This document shows, one piece after another, positions 1-10,278 of a stretch of DNA of 64,000 bases; positions within the stretch are counted from its first letter, which is position 1; each line of letters begins with the position of its first letter. The notes under the pieces were generated by a model. That model had not been told where the DNA came from. It saw only the letters and a list, made by a program, of their open reading frames with translations, and ran no database searches. The position numbers were made by a program, and so were the translations under genes. Origin of the DNA: Verticillium longisporum (taxonomy: Eukaryota > Ascomycota > Sordariomycetes > Glomerellales > Plectosphaerellaceae); assembly GCA_019188255.1 (NCBI GenBank), contig JAETXT010000009.1, forward strand, positions 2,232,001-2,296,000, written 5' to 3'.

Positions 1-38
1 AGCTAAAGGCGACTACATTACTGACGTCCAAAACCCAG

Positions 39-1189
39 AGTCCAACATTCAGCCTGTTTGCACACCTGTTACAGTATGTGGAGATATCCACGGACAGTTT
101 TATGATTTGTTAGAGTTGTTTCGCGTCGCCGGCGGTATGCCTGGCGAGTCCAATGTTGAAGCGCCAAAGACTTCGACCAGTGTCATCACTTCGGAGGATA
201 TCGAGCCTCCCACAGAGATCACCAACCCCAAGCTGAGGAAGAAGATCAGAAGCAAGCCTTCTGACGAAACGATGACTGATGCGGACGAAGACACAACTGA
301 AGATCTCGGTACATCGCCTCGTCCTGACTCTGCTATTGAGGTAGCGACTTCTTCACAATCAGCGGACACACGATTCGTGTTCCTTGGCGATTTTGTTGAT
401 CGAGGCTACTTCAGCCTCGAGACGTTTACCCTTCTCATGTGCCTCAAGGCCAAGTGAGTTGCCAAGTGAGACCTTTGGCTCGAGGCGCAAGTTTCTAATG
501 ATCGACAGATACCCCGATCGTATCGTCCTTGTCCGCGGCAACCACGAATCTCGACAGATTACCCAAGTCTACGGCTTTTATGAAGAGTGTCAGCAGAAGT
601 ACGGCAACGCTTCGGTCTGGAAGGCGTGCTGCCACGTCTTTGACTTCCTTGTACTTGCTGCAATCGTCGATGGGGAGCTTCTGTGCGTCCACGGTGGTTT
701 GAGTCCCGAGATCAGGACAATTGATCAGATTCGTGTTGTTGCGAGAGCCCAGGAGATCCCCCATGAGGGTGCGTTCTGTGATCTGGTGTGGTCTGATCCA
801 GAGGACGTTGAGACGTGGGCAATCAGTCCCCGCGGCGCTGGCTGGCTATTTGGCGACAAGGTCGCCACCGAGTTCAACCACGTCAACGGCCTCAAGTTGA
901 TCGCCAGAGCGCACCAGTTGGTCAATGAGGGCTACAAAGTACGTCGTCGTGCCTGCCCCCCACTTCTCCCTGCCGCACGTATTAATATTCTCGGCAGTAC
1001 CACTTCCAGCAGAACTCTGTCGTCACCGTCTGGTCCGCGCCTAACTACTGTTACCGCTGCGGCAATGTTGCCTCAATAATGACCGTTGATAAGGAGATGA
1101 ACCCGAAGTTCAGCATCTTTTCGGCAGTGCCTGACGAGCAACGACATGTGCCTGCGAACCGTCGTGGGCCTGGCGACTACTTCCTGTAG
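39..1189 (+). CDS. sit4: Sit4/PP6-type Ser/Thr protein phosphatase catalytic subunit (5' end outside window)
   Basis: PPP-family metallophosphatase. Exons 39-453, 509-938 and 998-1189; bases 1-38 look like the tail of another intron (CTGAC branch motif, CCCAG acceptor at 34-38), so the N-terminus lies upstream of the window. Visible PPP motifs are [39 protein letters not shown] and the C-terminal [12 protein letters not shown]. Residues such as [25 protein letters not shown] and [16 protein letters not shown] follow yeast Sit4 and human PP6 more closely than PP2A or PP4. The protein ends in GDYFL, the usual methylatable tail of PP2A-like enzymes. Sit4/PP6 acts with SAP regulatory subunits in cell-cycle, TOR and cell-wall control (family knowledge). 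Odd: about 75 acidic, Ser/Thr/Pro-rich residues are inserted between the GGMPG and FLGDFVDRG motifs, where yeast Sit4 has only a few. PP4 is the main alternative and is less likely. Confidence 0.88.
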
Positions 1190-1972
1190 AGGGAGCTGGT
1201 AGCATGTATATTATATCAAGGGGGTTGCTATAGAAATGACTCAATGACCTGCATCGCCAGTGCTCCGGTGATGCCTCTGTGTATGGAATCATGGCCACGC
1301 TGCCTTGTCAATCCCAAACTTAAGGGCTGACCATCCAACTCGCAACGATCCCACTACAATCGTACTTGGGTACCTAACTTCGGTGCCGCTGTTTCACTCC
1401 TGCCGCCCATGATGTGCTCTTCGCTGCTGAACAGCCACGGATCTACGTAAAGTTGAGGACGATACATCTCTCGCCAACTGGTACTTTATCCAGCATTCGT
1501 CCGCCGCTCGCCTGTCGCTCGCCTGGTGCTCGTCCGGTGCTCGTCCGGTTCATTGTGTGCTTACATGGCTTTTCACACTATCTGTCGCTTCACCCCACTA
1601 TGCTTAATACATCATTTGTGACTCAAAGTGCTTGCTTGATTGACGTCCTCTCGTGTTCTTTGAACACTTGGCCTCAGATTTTCCTGTGGATAGATCTTCT
1701 CTGATATCTTTATCGAGTCCTTCGGCGGGTTCTCGCTTGTCACAGTGTGGCCTTTCGTTACGGTCTGTCCCATATTATGGCTAATACAGCAGCTGGTCAC
1801 TACGTTGTTGGGGTATCGTATGAATTCACACGCGTGTACACACAGAGAACTGTCTGATGTAAAGATACCGGTAGGCTTTGAGTGTTGTATAAAGGGAATG
1901 CATGTTCACGGCCATTTTTGGTGATGCAATGTGCTGAGCTCAAAGGCGAGACCGTAGCCATGGATCGTTGAA
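1190..1972. other. Convergent 3' spacer
   Basis: It lies between the stops of the Sit4-like gene (+) and the CZIB-like gene (-), so it should hold both 3' UTRs and terminators. The only pattern I see is a short imperfect repetition of GCTCGCCTG/GCTCGTCCG units near 1505-1550. The ATG/TTG-initiated frames here do not resemble a protein family. Confidence 0.5.
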
Positions 1973-2570
1973 TTAAGAGCGCTTGATTTCCCAGACCAGG
2001 TCCTTGATGCTAACCTCCTCGCCTGCTTTGTCATCATAATCATACCACTCTCCGTCTGTAAGCTCGATGGCACTGAACTTGGTCTTTGTATCGATCGCGT
2101 CAGCGAGCCATTCACCCTCGGGCACGAACTCGGTGAACTCAAGGCCCCGGCAGTCGAACTCGAGGAGCTTCTGCGCCTTGACGCGTTCGGCCTGCTCATA
2201 TGAGGTGGGAGCGGCCTTGATTGTGGCCGAAGATTCGCGCTTGCAGTTCTTGCACTTCCACACAAAGTTGGCCTCACCACGGCTTCCGCTGATCTCGTTG
2301 TTCTCCTGGTAGCGGTTAGAAGTGAGCGCCTGTGTGAATTGTGAGGTGTCATACGAAACGGCTGACGCCGACGGTATTGGCGTGCGTCTCACGGCATGAC
2401 GTGCACTGGACCTTGAAAGTGTACCAGAAGGGGTTCCCCTCGCTATCGTCGGGTCGAAGATTCGTGACCCTTGTTTCGTATTAGTGGGCGCTCATCACAG
2501 GTCTGTACGTGAGTCCGAATTGGGGTTCGACATACCCTTGAAGTTCAGCCTTGAGCATTAATGCGAACAT
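1973..2570 (-). CDS. CZIB/DUF866 (UPF0587) CXXC zinc-binding protein
   Basis: Small soluble zinc-binding protein of the eukaryotic UPF0587 family (human CZIB/C1orf123, yeast YCR090C); its molecular role is not well established. Three exons on the minus strand: 2536-2570, 2355-2469 and 1973-2305, separated by introns 2470-2535 (GTATGT donor) and 2306-2354 (CTAAC branch, CTACCAG acceptor). The joined frame gives 160 residues, the usual size for the family. It begins MFALMLKAELQGVTNLRP, has the two zinc CXXC pairs (QCTSC near residue 34 and WKCKNC near 65), and keeps the conserved FDCRGLEFTEF and WYDYDDKAGEEV segments. The ATG at 2570 was chosen because MLKAEL..VTNLRP is the typical family start. 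It is divergent from the PPR-like gene with about 340 bp between starts. Confidence 0.9.
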
Positions 2571-2907
2571 ATTGGAAAATACCGAGACCCTGAACGACTG
2601 TTTGTCTGGAAAATAAGAGAGCGAGCTGGTCAAGAGTCGTGGCTGGGATCAAATATAGATTTCCCTCGACATCATGGCGGGGGTCTGTTGAACCTGCGAG
2701 CGAGACTGGTCGGCGGGGCACGCCCCTCCAGTCGCATAATGCATATACGGGGCGCTAACCGCCTACCAACTTCTCCAGCTCACGATTCCATCTTCAGAAA
2801 TCGAACGATCACCTCGAGCACGATCCTATCAGCGCGACCAGCCCGATCATCACGCAGAACGACCAATTCACTCGCGCACGCGACTTGCGAACTCAGATGC
2901 CGACAAA
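2571..2907. promoter_or_regulatory. Divergent intergenic promoter region
   Basis: 337 bp separate the ATG of the CZIB-like gene (-) from the first plausible ATG of the PPR-like gene (+), so both promoters and 5' UTRs must lie here. No clear TATA box or known operator is visible. A 79-codon open frame (2688-2927) crosses it but resembles no family. Confidence 0.4.
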
Positions 2908-4805
2908 ATGCAAGCGCTCTGGTCTAGAGCTGGCCGGGTGTGCTAGTACGGCTGCAAGGGCTGCCTGCCTGCCGCCAGTGGCATGATTCGACAATCGACG
3001 ACCCGCGTCCCGCGACGAAAACCGACGTTTGGCGAGTTCTTCACGGCTTTTTACACCTCTATTTGGGGAACAGCTGCCATGTGCGATGCCAGGAGGAAGG
3101 ATGCGAGGCGAAAAGAATTGGACCGTAAATTGGCAGAGGTCAGATCAGACCTGGAGAGGTTACTAGAGCCGATACCAGCATCGGACCTCGAGTCCGAGCC
3201 CGCGCCACCCTCCGATATCTTTGATCGAAGCGACGGCATGTGGTACGACTACAAGAAACAACGCGGCTTTTCACAATATCTGGACGGCCTGGGCGATACG
3301 TCGACGTGGTTAAGAAACGGCCCTCGATCGGCTGAGCTGGAGAGATGGCTGCGAACGTCTGGCCTACCTGAACTGGAGCCGTCAGCCACGGCGGCATCCG
3401 CGCCGGACTACGAACAACTTCAGCAGAGGCTGCAACAGGAAGAAGAAAACCCGAATATCGCCCATCGCGTGCCGAAAACCAGGAAGCAACTGATCGCTGC
3501 GCAAAACGCTGTTCGGTCGCTCGTGGTCGAGCTTCTCAGGGCAGCAGATCTCGGCAACCTCACCAGGCATGGACGCTTGGATCGGTCTGCCGAGACGGCC
3601 TCTGAGACGGAACTGCGGACGATGCTGAAACAAAAGTCATATCCGCTTTTCGAGACGTTAGGTCACGATATGGTCAAGGGCACAATTGAACTCAACCGCA
3701 GCCTGAGGGCGATTCTGGCTTCCTCACAGGCGGCACTACGACGAGATGCGACGCACGACATCAGGGATAGCGTCACCAAAGTGTGTTACAACCTGCTGGT
3801 GTCACCTCATCCTCCGACGATCCACACTATTAGCATCCTCATTTTGGGGTTTGATCAGATGGGAAAGCACGCCATATCGAACGCGGCTGTCCGGCATTTC
3901 CTCTATGCCTCGAGGACAGCGCCGACTGAGCAAGCCATGGTGTGCATGCTCAACCATTACAAGGAACAAGGCAACCTGGTCCGTTTCCACAAGCTCGTCG
4001 ACCGCTTTACGGGTCGCGACCCCGAGGCATTCATGTACAAAAGAGGGGGGTGGAAGACCTCCAAGCATGGCTTTCACTGCAAACGTGGGCCAGGATGAAG
4101 GACGTTGCCTACCGAGACGACGCTTTCGTGGAACGAATGTGGTTCAGCCGCGACATACTGAACACCATCATCCAGGGCATGCTGTCGTTCGACTGCTTGC
4201 GGCAAGCAACGGGCTTGATCAAGCTCTGCTGGGATCGTGGCATTCATGTCTGGACACAAACAGTGCTGCAGACACTTGACCAATGCGCACATGCGCTGGA
4301 CGAGGATGTAGCGTGGAAGATGATTACAGCGCTGGGGGAGCACGCACACAGTATACGGCTTGGGCCACTCAAACAGGCGGAGCGCGATATGTTGTCAAGC
4401 AGGCTTCAGAGGCTGTTCGACATTTGCGAGCTAGAGACGTCAGTCGACTCGATCTTCCCATCACTCAAGTCACGCAGTACGGCTACGGGGATGGGAATGA
4501 GCAGGACGAGACGGCAAGGCGCCCTGCAGGTGCTTGTTGTCAGGCGCAAGGTTGAAGTGGCGCAACAAAAGTTGGAAGCTCTCGAGTCTGCCGTGGGGGA
4601 GCATTCAAGGGGTCTTGTCATGCCACCCTCGTCTCAACTGAAGGAGGCTGAGGCGACGAGTGAAGCACCCCAACCTCAGCCGTCGCGGGCGGAGAAGGCG
4701 GTAGTGCCTATAACGTACGAATCTCGGGGAAGAGCACCGATGATGAGCTTCATCCCCCCACAGGTTGAGGCGCACATGGGAAGCTGCTCAGCCTTTGGCT
4801 CGTAA
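2908..4805 (+). CDS. Disrupted PPR-like, probably mitochondrial protein (in-frame TAG and one frameshift)
   Basis: Fungal protein of unassigned function with helical, pentatricopeptide-like segments, for example around 3800-4020 (TIHTISILILGFDQMGKHA, then QAMVCMLNHYKEQGN). It is basic and charged near the start (RRKPTFGEFFTAFYTSIWG, DARRKDARRKELDRKLAEV). Two lesions are seen. The frame beginning with ATG 2908 (MQALWSRAGRVC) meets TAG at 2944-2946, then continues in the same frame as YGCKGCLPAASG into the ATG at 2983. The long frame from 2983 then stops at 4098, while the protein continues in the -1 frame from the G6 run at 4045-4050 to the stop at 4805 (VEDLQAWLSLQTWARMKD onward). One extra G would give 607 residues from ATG 2983. 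Homologues as I recall them begin like MQALWSR with a Cys-rich motif, which suggests the TAG is a lesion and not a 5' UTR stop. Call it a pseudogene if reads confirm both lesions. PPR assignment is tentative. Confidence 0.6.
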
Positions 4806-6589
4806 CCGGGGTGGGGGTTGTTGGAAATGGGATATGGGACGTGGGACATGGAACAGACTGGTTCCTTCACGTCGTGACGGTAGCGATCGATGTCTTGTAA
4901 CACAACATGGGGAGCGTCTTGAAGAATAGAAGCTCCAGTGCTCAAGCTGCTCCGAACAGAGAGCAGCGTATAGCAGATGCAGCACAAATAAGAAAATTCG
5001 CAACAAACCAGACCCGACCCTGGGCCGTCTGCAGGCAACGAAATGATATGCCCACCTGAGCAACCCAAATCATCATCATCGAAGAGCAGAATGTCACCGG
5101 TCTCGGCTTTGTGCCAATGGTTGTGAGGCACGTCTTTTTGCCTTCAGTCGACCAACGCCTCATGTATGTGAGTAGTGATGAGGGGGCAACGGATTATGTG
5201 AAGCTCCCACGTTCCCGGATCTCAGATAAGGTGAGCTAGGTCGACGGCGGAGTGTGCACATCACTGGCGGTGGAAGACGGTACGCTGCAAAGCCTGTTCG
5301 TGAAGTGGGCCGAGTTTCGTCATCGGCGCCAACCAGGAGGCGAAGGGAATGCACGCGAGGTGAGCCTGGCACATTGACTGGCCAGCCGACCGAGCCCGTG
5401 GGGGCCGTAGAGAGACGCCCTGGGCCGACTTTAGAACCTTAGGGGGCCCTGCCCCCGCCAACGTCCAGCTCCGAGAGGCTCGGGGGGGTCGCTGCCTTCA
5501 CTGATTCGGTCCTCAGATGGCAAGCACAGCGACCGCCCTCACTAGAGTTCGTCTCCAGGAGAACCTCTGTAGCAGCTCTAGACCCTTAATAAGTAGTCGT
5601 TGATAACCACCGCCTGTCATTGCTTTAGACGTTCACACGCTTGTCCTGCTGTCACACCCACCCTACAGGTCAATCCATCCTTTCAGTACCTTACACAACC
5701 TCAACCTCGACGTCAGACGACACTACACATCCCGTGTCCCTCCCACTCTCCCCTTGCCGTGGCCTGCGCCTTACCAGCCTCAGCTCTAGCAACCGAGGAC
5801 CAAAAAGAACAGGAACGTTTGGTCGCTGGACTCGGATTCTGCGGAGACTACCTTGGCTAGGTCCGGGGTGGCAACCCTTGAACCCCACGAGCACATCCTC
5901 CACTCCTGACTCGGTTCGATTTAGGACCGGGGGGGCCAAGTTTGGCGTTCACGAGAATGAGAAATGGCACATGATCTCATGCCCAGTTACCACCACGGCT
6001 CCCTTTGAGCACGACCCAGGCCAGAGGTCACGAGACCCAAATATTGAATGAGTTTCCGCGCCTTCCCCTTTTTACGCCTCCCTCATCTCACGATCAGCTG
6101 CCTTTGGCTCACCGACTCCTGAACCTCGTCTGTCAGGATTGAGTTCATTGTCTCGCCTCTCTTAGACCTCGACCCAGACCTGGACCTTGGACCTGGTCCT
6201 CGCATATTCCCTGCAGGCTCCACAACAAGGTCGGTTGACCTCCAGCCTCGATCCTCCCCTTCCGCAAACGCGCCGCCGCCGGCACTTGCTCCTGCCACGG
6301 ACCACCTCTACAGCAACCTGCGCAAGCATTGATATTCTATCCTCTTGAACACTGTTGTTCACCTTTCTCACGTCTACCTATCAATCATCAAGACGCATCA
6401 GGAGGGCAGCGGACAGGTTGCTAACGGTCTACCAGGACTCATTTGTCTTTTCACTTTTTTTTTTTTTTTTTTTCATTAGCCTAGTTTTCATCTCCATTCC
6501 TCTGGACATCATCTTTGACACCAGCAACTTATTCGGACTGGTCACGCTTCTCTATCACCCGGCAAGAACGACCGGGTCGGCCCTTGATC
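4806..6589. other. Intergenic region and pyrimidine-rich leader of nuc-2
   Basis: 1.8 kb without a supportable gene. From about 5600 the plus strand becomes C/T-rich, the usual look of a long fungal 5' UTR, and contains a T19 run at 6455-6473. Open frames here (largest 136 codons, 5641-6051) are Ser/Thr/Pro-rich, match no family and begin with unsupported starts. Short upstream ATGs may act as uORFs but nothing shows this directly. Confidence 0.45.
6455..6473 (+). repeat. Poly(T) run, 19 nt
   Basis: Uninterrupted T19, 116 bp upstream of the nuc-2 ATG, in the pyrimidine-rich leader. It is a likely site of length polymorphism and sequencing error. Confidence 0.95.
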
Positions 6590-9500
6590 ATGAAGTTCGG
6601 CAGGAAGTGAGTTGATGGACATGCGCCCGCTTGTCTTGGCCGCCTCACTCAACAGCCCCCTGTGGCGGCTCTCCCCTCCTCTTTCTTCTGAAGGCCCTTC
6701 TGACGCAGCTCCAGCCTCCCCCGGAATCAGGTGCCTGAATGGGCAGCCTACTACATCAATTACAAGGGCCTCAAGAAACTCATCAAAGGCGCCGCCGAAC
6801 GGGCCAAGTCCGGCCAGGAGGTTGATCTTGCAGGTAGGGCTTCATTTGGTTCCTTCGCCAGGGCCGAGCCCCTCCCTAACTGTCGAATCCAGGATTCTTT
6901 TATGAACTGGACCGCAACCTGGAAGATGTCGATTTTTTTACAACAAGAAATTCGGCGATGCCGTTCGCCGTCTGAATCTGCTGCACGACAGATATGGCCG
7001 GGTTCCCGACGTCGTGTCCACTCTCGACGAGGACGAGATCAGCGAACTCATGGGCGCCCTGATTGACCTTCGCACGCAGCTTAGGAACCTCGTCTGGTTT
7101 GGTGAGATTAACCGCAGAGGCTTCGTTAAGATCACCAAGAAGCTCGACAAGAAGGTCCCGGACACAACCACCCAGCACCGCTATCTCTCTACCAAGGTCG
7201 ACGTTCTCCCCTTCGCCAAAGACGGCCACGCCATGCGGCTCCTGAGCGAAATTAACAAATGGCTGTCTGTCCTCTCAGAGGCCCAGACCCTGTCCCTTGA
7301 TGATTCCAGGTCTGACCGCTCGACTCGGTCGTTGGGTCGAGCCTCTGCGAAAGCCATGCTGACGCTGCCCCAAGCCCTCCTCGACAACCTCGATCACGCC
7401 ATTCGGAGCGACAACGTCGAAGTGCTGCAGAAAACCCTTGAGGAAGGCAAGGTGGCGGCCGACTCCTCGTCCCAGAGCCTCATGCTCAACCTCCTGCAGC
7501 GCTCAGTCTCGGCGCGGTCCAGGACTAGCATCGCCTACCTGCTGAAGCAGGTGCGCACTCTGCAGGAGCCTGATGACATCAACGGCCGCACCTGCATCCA
7601 CCGGCTGGTCATCCACATTGGCCGCGCCAAGGTGCCGTCACCCTCACAGGAGCCTACGGCATATCCGTTCCCTGTCGGCACGCATTTTACCTCTCAGTAT
7701 ATACAGCCAGCTGTCTCGCCTTCGAGCCTTACCAGGGTTCTGAACGAGAATGAAACTCAACTTCTGCACAAGGACGACGAGGCCGTGCAGCTCCTCATTT
7801 TCCTCCTTGACCACTTATCGCCAGAGCAGCAGGCAGGACTCATCCTCAAGGACTCTTTCGGCCGTCTTCCGCTACACTATGCTGCGCAATATGGCTTTGT
7901 TGTTGTGTGCCAAATCATCATGGCAAAGATGCAAGAATGGGGACAGTTCAATGTCGAGGACGGCATAGATGCAGAGAAGTGGCAGGATAAGGAAGGCTAC
8001 GCACCGTTGCACCTCAGCGTCATTGGCGGCCACCCTCTCACAACGAAAGCTCTCTTGCAAGGCGAAGACTGGCAGGGCGTCCACGAGAACAAGACAGAAA
8101 TGAGGAAGAAAGTCGCAAAGTCTGGCGCGGTACTAGCCCTCGCCACCAAGTTCAACTACAAAGTCATCGTCGAGATGCTTGTGGAGGCTGGTGTCGACAT
8201 CAACTGGCGCGACAAGACTGGCGAGACGGCGCTCCATCTCGCTGCGCGCTTCGGCCACGATGACTGCGCAAAAGTCCTCCTCAAGGGAACCAGCGAGCAG
8301 AAGGCCGACACAGAGATCATGGAGAGCACATACAATTGGACGCCGCTCCATGTAGCTGCTGTTGATGGTCATCTAGCAATGGTCCAGCTTCTGATCGATG
8401 CTGGCGCGAAAATCACCAAGCCCGATTCATCTGGCTGGACTGCCAAAGAGCATGCTGCGCTGAGGGGACACCTAGACATTGCTAGGCTGCTCGCGGCCAG
8501 CGCCGGAGAATCTCGATGCCCCGAGTCCTTCTTTGAAGCCCATCAGCGAAAGCCCGAATGGCGGGAGTCGGCCGTCTTCTCCAGAGTTATCCTCCATTGA
8601 TGGACGCAAGTCCAACGGCGCGGCTCGCCCAGCTGAACCCGTGAAGACATTCGGGCACCGCTACCTGACCAATGAGAGTTTGGTCTTGGTCAGTCTGGGC
8701 TCGATGGACATGCGCAAAAATGTTGACGCCGTCAAGCTTGAGCGCGTGCCCCTTAACGAGGCTCACCTGACACAACTGGACACGGCTCTATCTATTGTGG
8801 TCTCGGCAAGTGGCGCGACCGGCGAGCCGACCATCATTGATTTGCCTGTGCATGAGAACATCAGCACCGAGCCCATTGTGTTCATGGCAGGCGACGTCAC
8901 CAAGGTCAAGCTCATGTTCGACATTGTTCCCACGTACTCGGGCAATGAGAAAAACAAAATCGGACGAGCCGTGGCCCTTCTGTCCTCCATCAAGCCGACG
9001 ATCGGCCTCAAGAGGATGAACCTGCAGGGCGACGGCTGCGTGGCCGTCAGGGGAGCCAATCTGGAGGCCATTGGCCCGGTTAACTTTAACTTTCTCGTTG
9101 TTACGCTCTTCTCTCATCCGAACATGGAGATCAACTCTCATGAAACCTATTGGAAAAAACTGACATCGACAATGGTGATCGGCCATCGAGGACTCGGCAA
9201 GAACCTGACGTCCAACAAGTCCCTTCAGCTAGGCGAGAACACAGTCCCTTCGTTCATTGCGGCTGCTAATCTTGGAGCAAACTATGTTGAGTTTGACGTA
9301 CAACTGACCAAGGACCACGTCCCTGTCATCTACCATGACTTCCTCGTCAGTGAAACGGGTATTGACGCGCCAGTCCATACCCTGACGCTTGAGCAATTCC
9401 TCCACATCAACCCTGACGCCAAGCGCCACAACGTGCACGAGCTGGTTCATGAGTCGATTCAGAAGATGCGTGTTCACGGCAATGGGCCTGGGCCCCGGCA

Positions 9501-10278
9501 ACGGTCACAATCTATGGGCTTTGTGGGCGAGCAAAACACGGTTCTGGATGAGCGCATGAAGCATACCCGTGATTTCAAGGAGAAGGGATACAAAGCCAAC
9601 TCGCGTGGGAACTTCATTCAAGCGCCCTTCGCGACGTTGGAGGATCTTTTCTGTCAACTGCCTGGACACATTGGCTTCAACATTGAGATGAAGTACCCCA
9701 TGCTTCACGAGAGCGAAGAGCACGACATGGACACTTACGCAGTCGAGCTCAACTCCTTCTGCGACACGGTCCTGTCAAAGGTCTACGACCTCGCGGAGAA
9801 TAGGCAGATCATTTTCAGCTCTTTCAACCCGGACATTTGCCTCTGTCTCAGCTTCAAACAACCCTCCATTCCCATTATGTTCTTGACAGATGCGGGAGCC
9901 TCTCCCGTGGGCGACGTGCGCGCCTCTTCCTTACAGGAGGCCGTTCGGTTTGCCAGTCGCTGGAACCTGATTGGCATTGTCAGCACCGCAGAGCCGTTTG
10001 TCAACAGCCCACGTCTGGTCAAGGTGGTTAAGGAAAGCGGTCTTCTTTGTGTGAGCTATGGTGCCTTGAATAACGATTCGATCCTGGTCCAGGTAAGTTC
10101 ATTTCAGTGCGTTGGGCGTGGCGAATATCGGATGCTGATTGTGCTGTAGCGCCAAGTTAAGGAGGGCATAGATGCGGTCATTGTCGATAACGTCCTAGCA
10201 ATCCGCAAGGGTCTTACGAGCAACGAGACGGAAGCCCATATGTCGGGTGAGGTCACAGCTGACCCTGTCGCGGCATGA
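6590..10278 (+). CDS. nuc-2: NUC-2/Pho81-type phosphate-sensing regulator (SPX-ankyrin-GDPD)
   Basis: Homologue of Neurospora NUC-2 and yeast Pho81, which relay phosphate status to the cyclin-CDK (PREG/PGOV; Pho80/Pho85) controlling NUC-1/Pho4. Exons are 6590-6606, 6715-6833, 6893-10092 and 10150-10278. Exon 1 (17 nt) joins the CCAG acceptor at 6714 to give MKFGRNLPRNQVPEW, the typical SPX start, then YYINYKGLKKLIKGA. Ankyrin repeats run from about 7850 to 8500 (GRLPLHYAAQYG, YAPLHLSVIGGH, GETALHLAARFGHDD, WTPLHVAAVDGH). The C-terminal GDPD-like domain (about 9170-10270) has IGHRGLGKN, GENTVPSF and EFDVQLTKDHVPVIYHD with its His, Glu and Asp positions present. The reading frame is broken twice: one base too few at the T7 run 6933-6939, where T8 restores VDFFYNKKFGDAVRR, and a shift the other way within about 8480-8525. 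With both corrected the product is about 1,154 residues. Elsewhere the frame is intact, so assembly error is more likely than decay. Confidence 0.9.

Noticed and set aside
2938..2978. Short intron that would remove the TAG in the PPR-like gene
   Set aside because: A GTGTGC..GCCAG interval of 41 nt exists but splicing it would put the downstream ATG frame out of phase and is short for this genome.
8526..8585. Intron explaining the second nuc-2 frameshift
   Set aside because: GTCCTT..CTCCAG spans about 60 nt but the donor is poor and the resulting phase does not match the downstream frame.
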